Assembly (NCBI GenBank): GCA_900321265.1
Contig: ONVJ01000004.1
Coordinates: 1-8,255, forward strand
Source of the DNA: an uncultured Eubacteriales bacterium
GTDB taxonomy: Bacteria > Bacillota > Clostridia > Oscillospirales > CAG-272
Reading direction: 5' to 3'
DNA: 8,255 nucleotides
The notes under the pieces are model-generated. The model had not been told where the DNA came from. It made no database searches and was given only the letters and a program-made list of their open reading frames with translations. A program made the position numbers and the translations under genes. Positions 6,337 to 8,255 of the stretch are shown one piece after another; within the stretch, counting starts at the first letter, position 1; every line of letters begins with the position of its first letter.

Positions 6337-7386
6337 ATGGGTAAATATCTTATCACCGGCGGAGCCGGGTTCTTCGGAACGATAATGACTAAATATCTGC
6401 TTGAGCGGGGTCACGAGTGCGTCTGCATAGACCTGTGCAAAAGCGAGATCCCCGAGGCGGATAACTATCACGCCATTCAGGGCGACATCCGCGACGTACC
6501 CGCACTCGAGGGACTATTCGAACAGAACCGGTTTGACGCGGTCTTCCACTTCGCCGCGATGCTCGCGCACGAGAAGAAGATGCTGAACGAGCTCTGGACG
6601 TCTAACGTCGACGGCACGCAGAACGTTTACAACGCCTGCGTCAGATACGGCGTCGGGAAGATCGTCTTCACATCGTCAAACTGCCTGTGGGGCAGAAACT
6701 TCGATTATCCGGTCACCGAGGAGGAGCCTCCCGAGCCGGTCGAGATCTACGGCCGCAGCAAGCTCGAGGGCGAAAAGATACTTCTCGCCGACGGTGAAAA
6801 GGTAAAATCGGTGATCTTCCGCTGCCCGACGATAATGGACGAGGGCCGGCTCGGGCTGCTCGCCATCCTCTACCAGTTCGTCGACGAGAACAAGAAGCTC
6901 TGGATGGTCGGCAAGGGCAACAACCGCTATCAGTTCATCTACGCGAAGGACCTGGCACGCGCCTGCGAGCTCGCGCTCGGCTACGACAGGAGCGATGTCT
7001 TCAACATCGGCTCGGACGACGTCAAATCCTTCAACTACACCTACCAGTATGTGGTCGACCATTCCGAATCGAAATCGAAGCTGGGGCATCTGCCGCCAAG
7101 GCTCGCGAAATTCGCGATGAAGGCCGCTTACGCGCTGAACATCTCTCCTCTCGGCGTCTACCAGTACAACATGATCTCGTCGACCTTCGTCTTCGACACG
7201 ACGAAGATCAAGGAAAAGCTGGGCTGGCAGCCTACGCTTATGAACGAGGAGATGCTCCTGCGCTCCTACGAGTTCTTCCACGAGCACAAGGACGAGATCC
7301 TCGGCCGCAAGGAGGGAGAGGTCTCGGCCCACAACCGGGCCGCCGACATGGGCCTGGCGATCAGGATACTGAAGTTTTTCTCCTGA
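6337..7386 (+). CDS. NAD-dependent sugar epimerase/dehydratase (extended SDR)
   Basis: The 349-aa product opens with a Rossmann fold: Gly-Gly-Ala-Gly-Phe-Phe-Gly at residues 8-14 is the dinucleotide-binding loop, and Asp32 at the end of strand 2 favours NAD over NADP. Gly-Asp-Ile-Arg-Asp (49-53) and His-Phe-Ala-Ala (71-74) are further family marks. The catalytic set is Ser113/Ser114 with Tyr138 and Lys142 (Tyr-Gly-Arg-Ser-Lys). The length fits the extended SDR class, which acts on nucleotide sugars in the cytoplasm. The C-terminal half, which sets substrate choice, does not let me name the sugar. The start ATG has only a weak AG-rich ribosome site. The gene has its own extended -10 promoter and a strong terminator 18 bases after its stop, so it is probably monocistronic. 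Divergence from two GT-C-like genes suggests envelope glycan synthesis, which is inference. It could also be a 4-epimerase, 4,6-dehydratase or reductase. Confidence 0.9.
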   Translation: MGKYLITGGAGFFGTIMTKYLLERGHECVCIDLCKSEIPEADNYHAIQGDIRDVPALEGLFEQNRFDAVFHFAAMLAHEKKMLNELWTSNVDGTQNVYNACVRYGVGKIVFTSSNCLWGRNFDYPVTEEEPPEPVEIYGRSKLEGEKILLADGEKVKSVIFRCPTIMDEGRLGLLAILYQFVDENKKLWMVGKGNNRYQFIYAKDLARACELALGYDRSDVFNIGSDDVKSFNYTYQYVVDHSESKSKLGHLPPRLAKFAMKAAYALNISPLGVYQYNMISSTFVFDTTKIKEKLGWQPTLMNEEMLLRSYEFFHEHKDEILGRKEGEVSAHNRAADMGLAIRILKFFS

Positions 7387-7404
7387 CCTTCATAAACTGC
7401 AAAA

Positions 7405-7454
7405 GGGGCTGTTTAAAAACTCGTGAGGCGAGTTTTTGAACAACCCCTTTTTTT
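7405..7454. terminator. Strong hairpin terminator between convergent genes (copy 2)
   Basis: A 19-bp stem (7405-7423 with 7429-7447) has 17 Watson-Crick pairs, one G-U pair and one mismatch. It closes a TGAGG loop and is followed by seven Ts (7448-7454). Four As precede the stem, giving a short T run on the other strand as well. It ends the epimerase transcript and could also stop the minus-strand surface-protein transcript. Confidence 0.93.
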
Positions 7455-7471
7455 GCGGAATATCAGTTTCG

Positions 7472-7505
7472 CGGGGCAGGCTGCCGTTACCGGCAGCCTG
7501 CCCCG
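7472..7505. terminator. GC-rich perfect hairpin downstream of the CnaB protein gene
   Basis: A 15-bp stem without mismatch (core GGGGCAGGCTGCCG at 7473-7486 with its complement at 7491-7504, plus one outer pair) closes a four-base TTAC loop. It begins 15 bases after the stop codon of the minus-strand gene. No T run follows on either strand, so classical termination here is doubtful. It may protect the 3' end of the message, or work together with the hairpin at 7405-7447. Confidence 0.6.
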
Positions 7506-7520
7506 TCAGGGTTTAATCGC

Positions 7521-8255
7521 TTATTCGGCTTCGATATTCCTTCTTCTCTTTCTCTCGAGCGCGAAGGCGATGCCGAGCGCCGATGTGAAGAGCATTGCGA
7601 CAGTTGCGATTATTCCGCTGTCGCCGGTAGGAGGAGTCTCGGGCGGCGTCCAGGTGTTGGTCACCGTCGTGCCGTTGATGCTTGTGCTGTAACCGACCAC
7701 CGGATCTTCGGTGATCGTGTACCTGATCTCTTTTCCGGCTTTGTACTTGTAGAGATCGGTGAATTTGAAGGTCCAGTTGGTCGCCTCGCTGACGACCGCG
7801 TAGTCGATCTCGGCTCCGTCGGCGTAGAGTCTGATGATGACGCTTCCCGGCCTCTGGTGATCCTTGTCGGTCTCGCCCTGCCAGATCTTGACGCCTTCGA
7901 CCTCGATCTTCTCGGGATCGTGCGGGTTGATGATCAGGAAGCCTTCCTTCGGTGTGCCGTTGACGGTGATGCCGTATCCTGCCGGAAGATCGGTCTCCTC
8001 GACGGTGTACTCGATCTCCTTGCCTTCCGCGTTCTTGTCAAGCTCTGTCCAGGTGTGCTTCCAGTTGTTGGCTTCGCTCAGCTCGACGGGTTCTCCGACA
8101 GCCTTGCCGTCAGCCTTGAGCTGTACATGGATCGACTGCGGTCTGAGACCGTCGCGGTTGTCGTCGTCTCTCCACTGCTTCTCGACGTTGATCGAGATCT
8201 TGTCGGGAGTGTAGCTGTTGGTGAGAGTCGTGATGCAGCCGGTCTCGTCGGTCTC
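7521..8255 (-). CDS. Cell-wall-anchored CnaB-repeat surface protein, N-terminal part missing
   Basis: The frame is open from the right edge to a TAA at 7521-7523, giving 244 residues with no start in the window. Residues 1-18 end one CnaB domain. Two complete domains follow, at about 20-112 and 117-201. Each has the opening Lys-x-Trp (Lys26, Lys123), an Arg-Pro-x-Ser stretch, Ala-Asp-Gly, an Asn-Trp pair, and Tyr-Thr-Val-Glu or Tyr-Thr-Ile-Thr-Glu before the end. The Lys, Glu (86 or 87, and 183) and Asn (110 and 200) residues for intramolecular isopeptide bonds appear kept, so the stalk should be stiff and protease-resistant. The tail has a Thr-Pro-Pro-Thr-Gly-Asp sorting signal (207-212), a membrane helix (214-233) and Lys-Arg-Arg-Arg, so a sortase should link it to the wall. 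Proteins of this type act as adhesins or pilus components. The ligand-binding N-terminus is not visible. Confidence 0.93.
   Translation of the reverse strand, partial: ETDETGCITTLTNSYTPDKISINVEKQWRDDDNRDGLRPQSIHVQLKADGKAVGEPVELSEANNWKHTWTELDKNAEGKEIEYTVEETDLPAGYGITVNGTPKEGFLIINPHDPEKIEVEGVKIWQGETDKDHQRPGSVIIRLYADGAEIDYAVVSEATNWTFKFTDLYKYKAGKEIRYTITEDPVVGYSTSINGTTVTNTWTPPETPPTGDSGIIATVAMLFTSALGIAFALERKRRRNIEAE

Noticed and set aside
6676..7332. Open frame of 218 codons on the minus strand within the epimerase gene
   Set aside because: It is antisense to an SDR with intact cofactor and catalytic motifs, and the translation has no recognisable features.
7423..8214. Two plus-strand open frames (7423-7692 and 7864-8214) with hydrophobic or Ser-rich products
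   Set aside because: The first begins inside the terminator loop. Both are antisense to the CnaB surface protein, whose repeated domains and sorting signal are unmistakable.
1..8255. CRISPR arrays, tRNA or rRNA genes, insertion sequences and attachment sites
   Set aside because: I looked for regular spaced repeats, cloverleaf-like segments, transposase motifs and terminal repeats and found none.

Overview
The window reads as a piece of chromosome from an anaerobic Gram-positive bacterium of the Clostridia, perhaps an Oscillospiraceae-like gut or rumen lineage. The taxonomic placement is an inference. It rests on a lipoprotein signal peptide typical of Firmicutes, a cell-wall-anchored CnaB-repeat protein with a PxTG sorting signal, SigA-type promoters and intrinsic terminators. 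Coding DNA is GC-rich, while the control regions are sharply AT-rich. I see no phage, transposon, CRISPR, tRNA or rRNA sequence.

Layout. (1) 1-780, plus strand: the 3' part of an AraC-family transcription regulator whose start lies left of the window. (2) 781-1004: an AT-rich gap with a strong hairpin at 929-967, where the regulator converges on the next unit. (3) 1005-6039, minus strand: three co-oriented genes read from right to left. They are a 512-aa polytopic membrane protein, a 584-aa polytopic membrane protein (both resembling GT-C type glycosyltransferases) and a 493-aa extracellular solute-binding lipoprotein. A textbook SigA promoter (TTGACA, 17 bp, TATAAT) sits upstream of the first gene at 6122-6150. 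The gaps between the genes are 122 and 137 bp and hold hairpins, so the unit may be one transcript with internal processing, or more than one. (4) 6040-6336: a divergent control region, with a second, extended -10 promoter facing right. (5) 6337-7386, plus strand: an NAD-dependent sugar epimerase/dehydratase (extended SDR) with its own terminator. (6) 7521-8255, minus strand: the C-terminal 244 residues of a sortase-type surface protein with CnaB domains. It has no start codon in the window because it is cut by the right edge.

How the parts may work together. The epimerase would remodel a nucleotide sugar in the cytoplasm. The two GT-C-like proteins would handle a lipid-linked sugar at the outer face of the membrane. 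The lipoprotein and the anchored CnaB protein are surface-exposed. A cell-envelope glycan theme is therefore plausible, but it comes from gene families and adjacency only. The lipoprotein has no ABC permease or ATPase partner in the window, and the AraC regulator may belong to a neighbouring unit on the left.

The most notable points are the unannotated CnaB surface protein with a non-canonical TPPTG sorting motif, two sibling terminators with an almost identical loop at the two convergent junctions, the pair of overlapping hairpins between the GT-C-like genes, and the solute-binding lipoprotein placed behind two glycosyltransferase-like genes.
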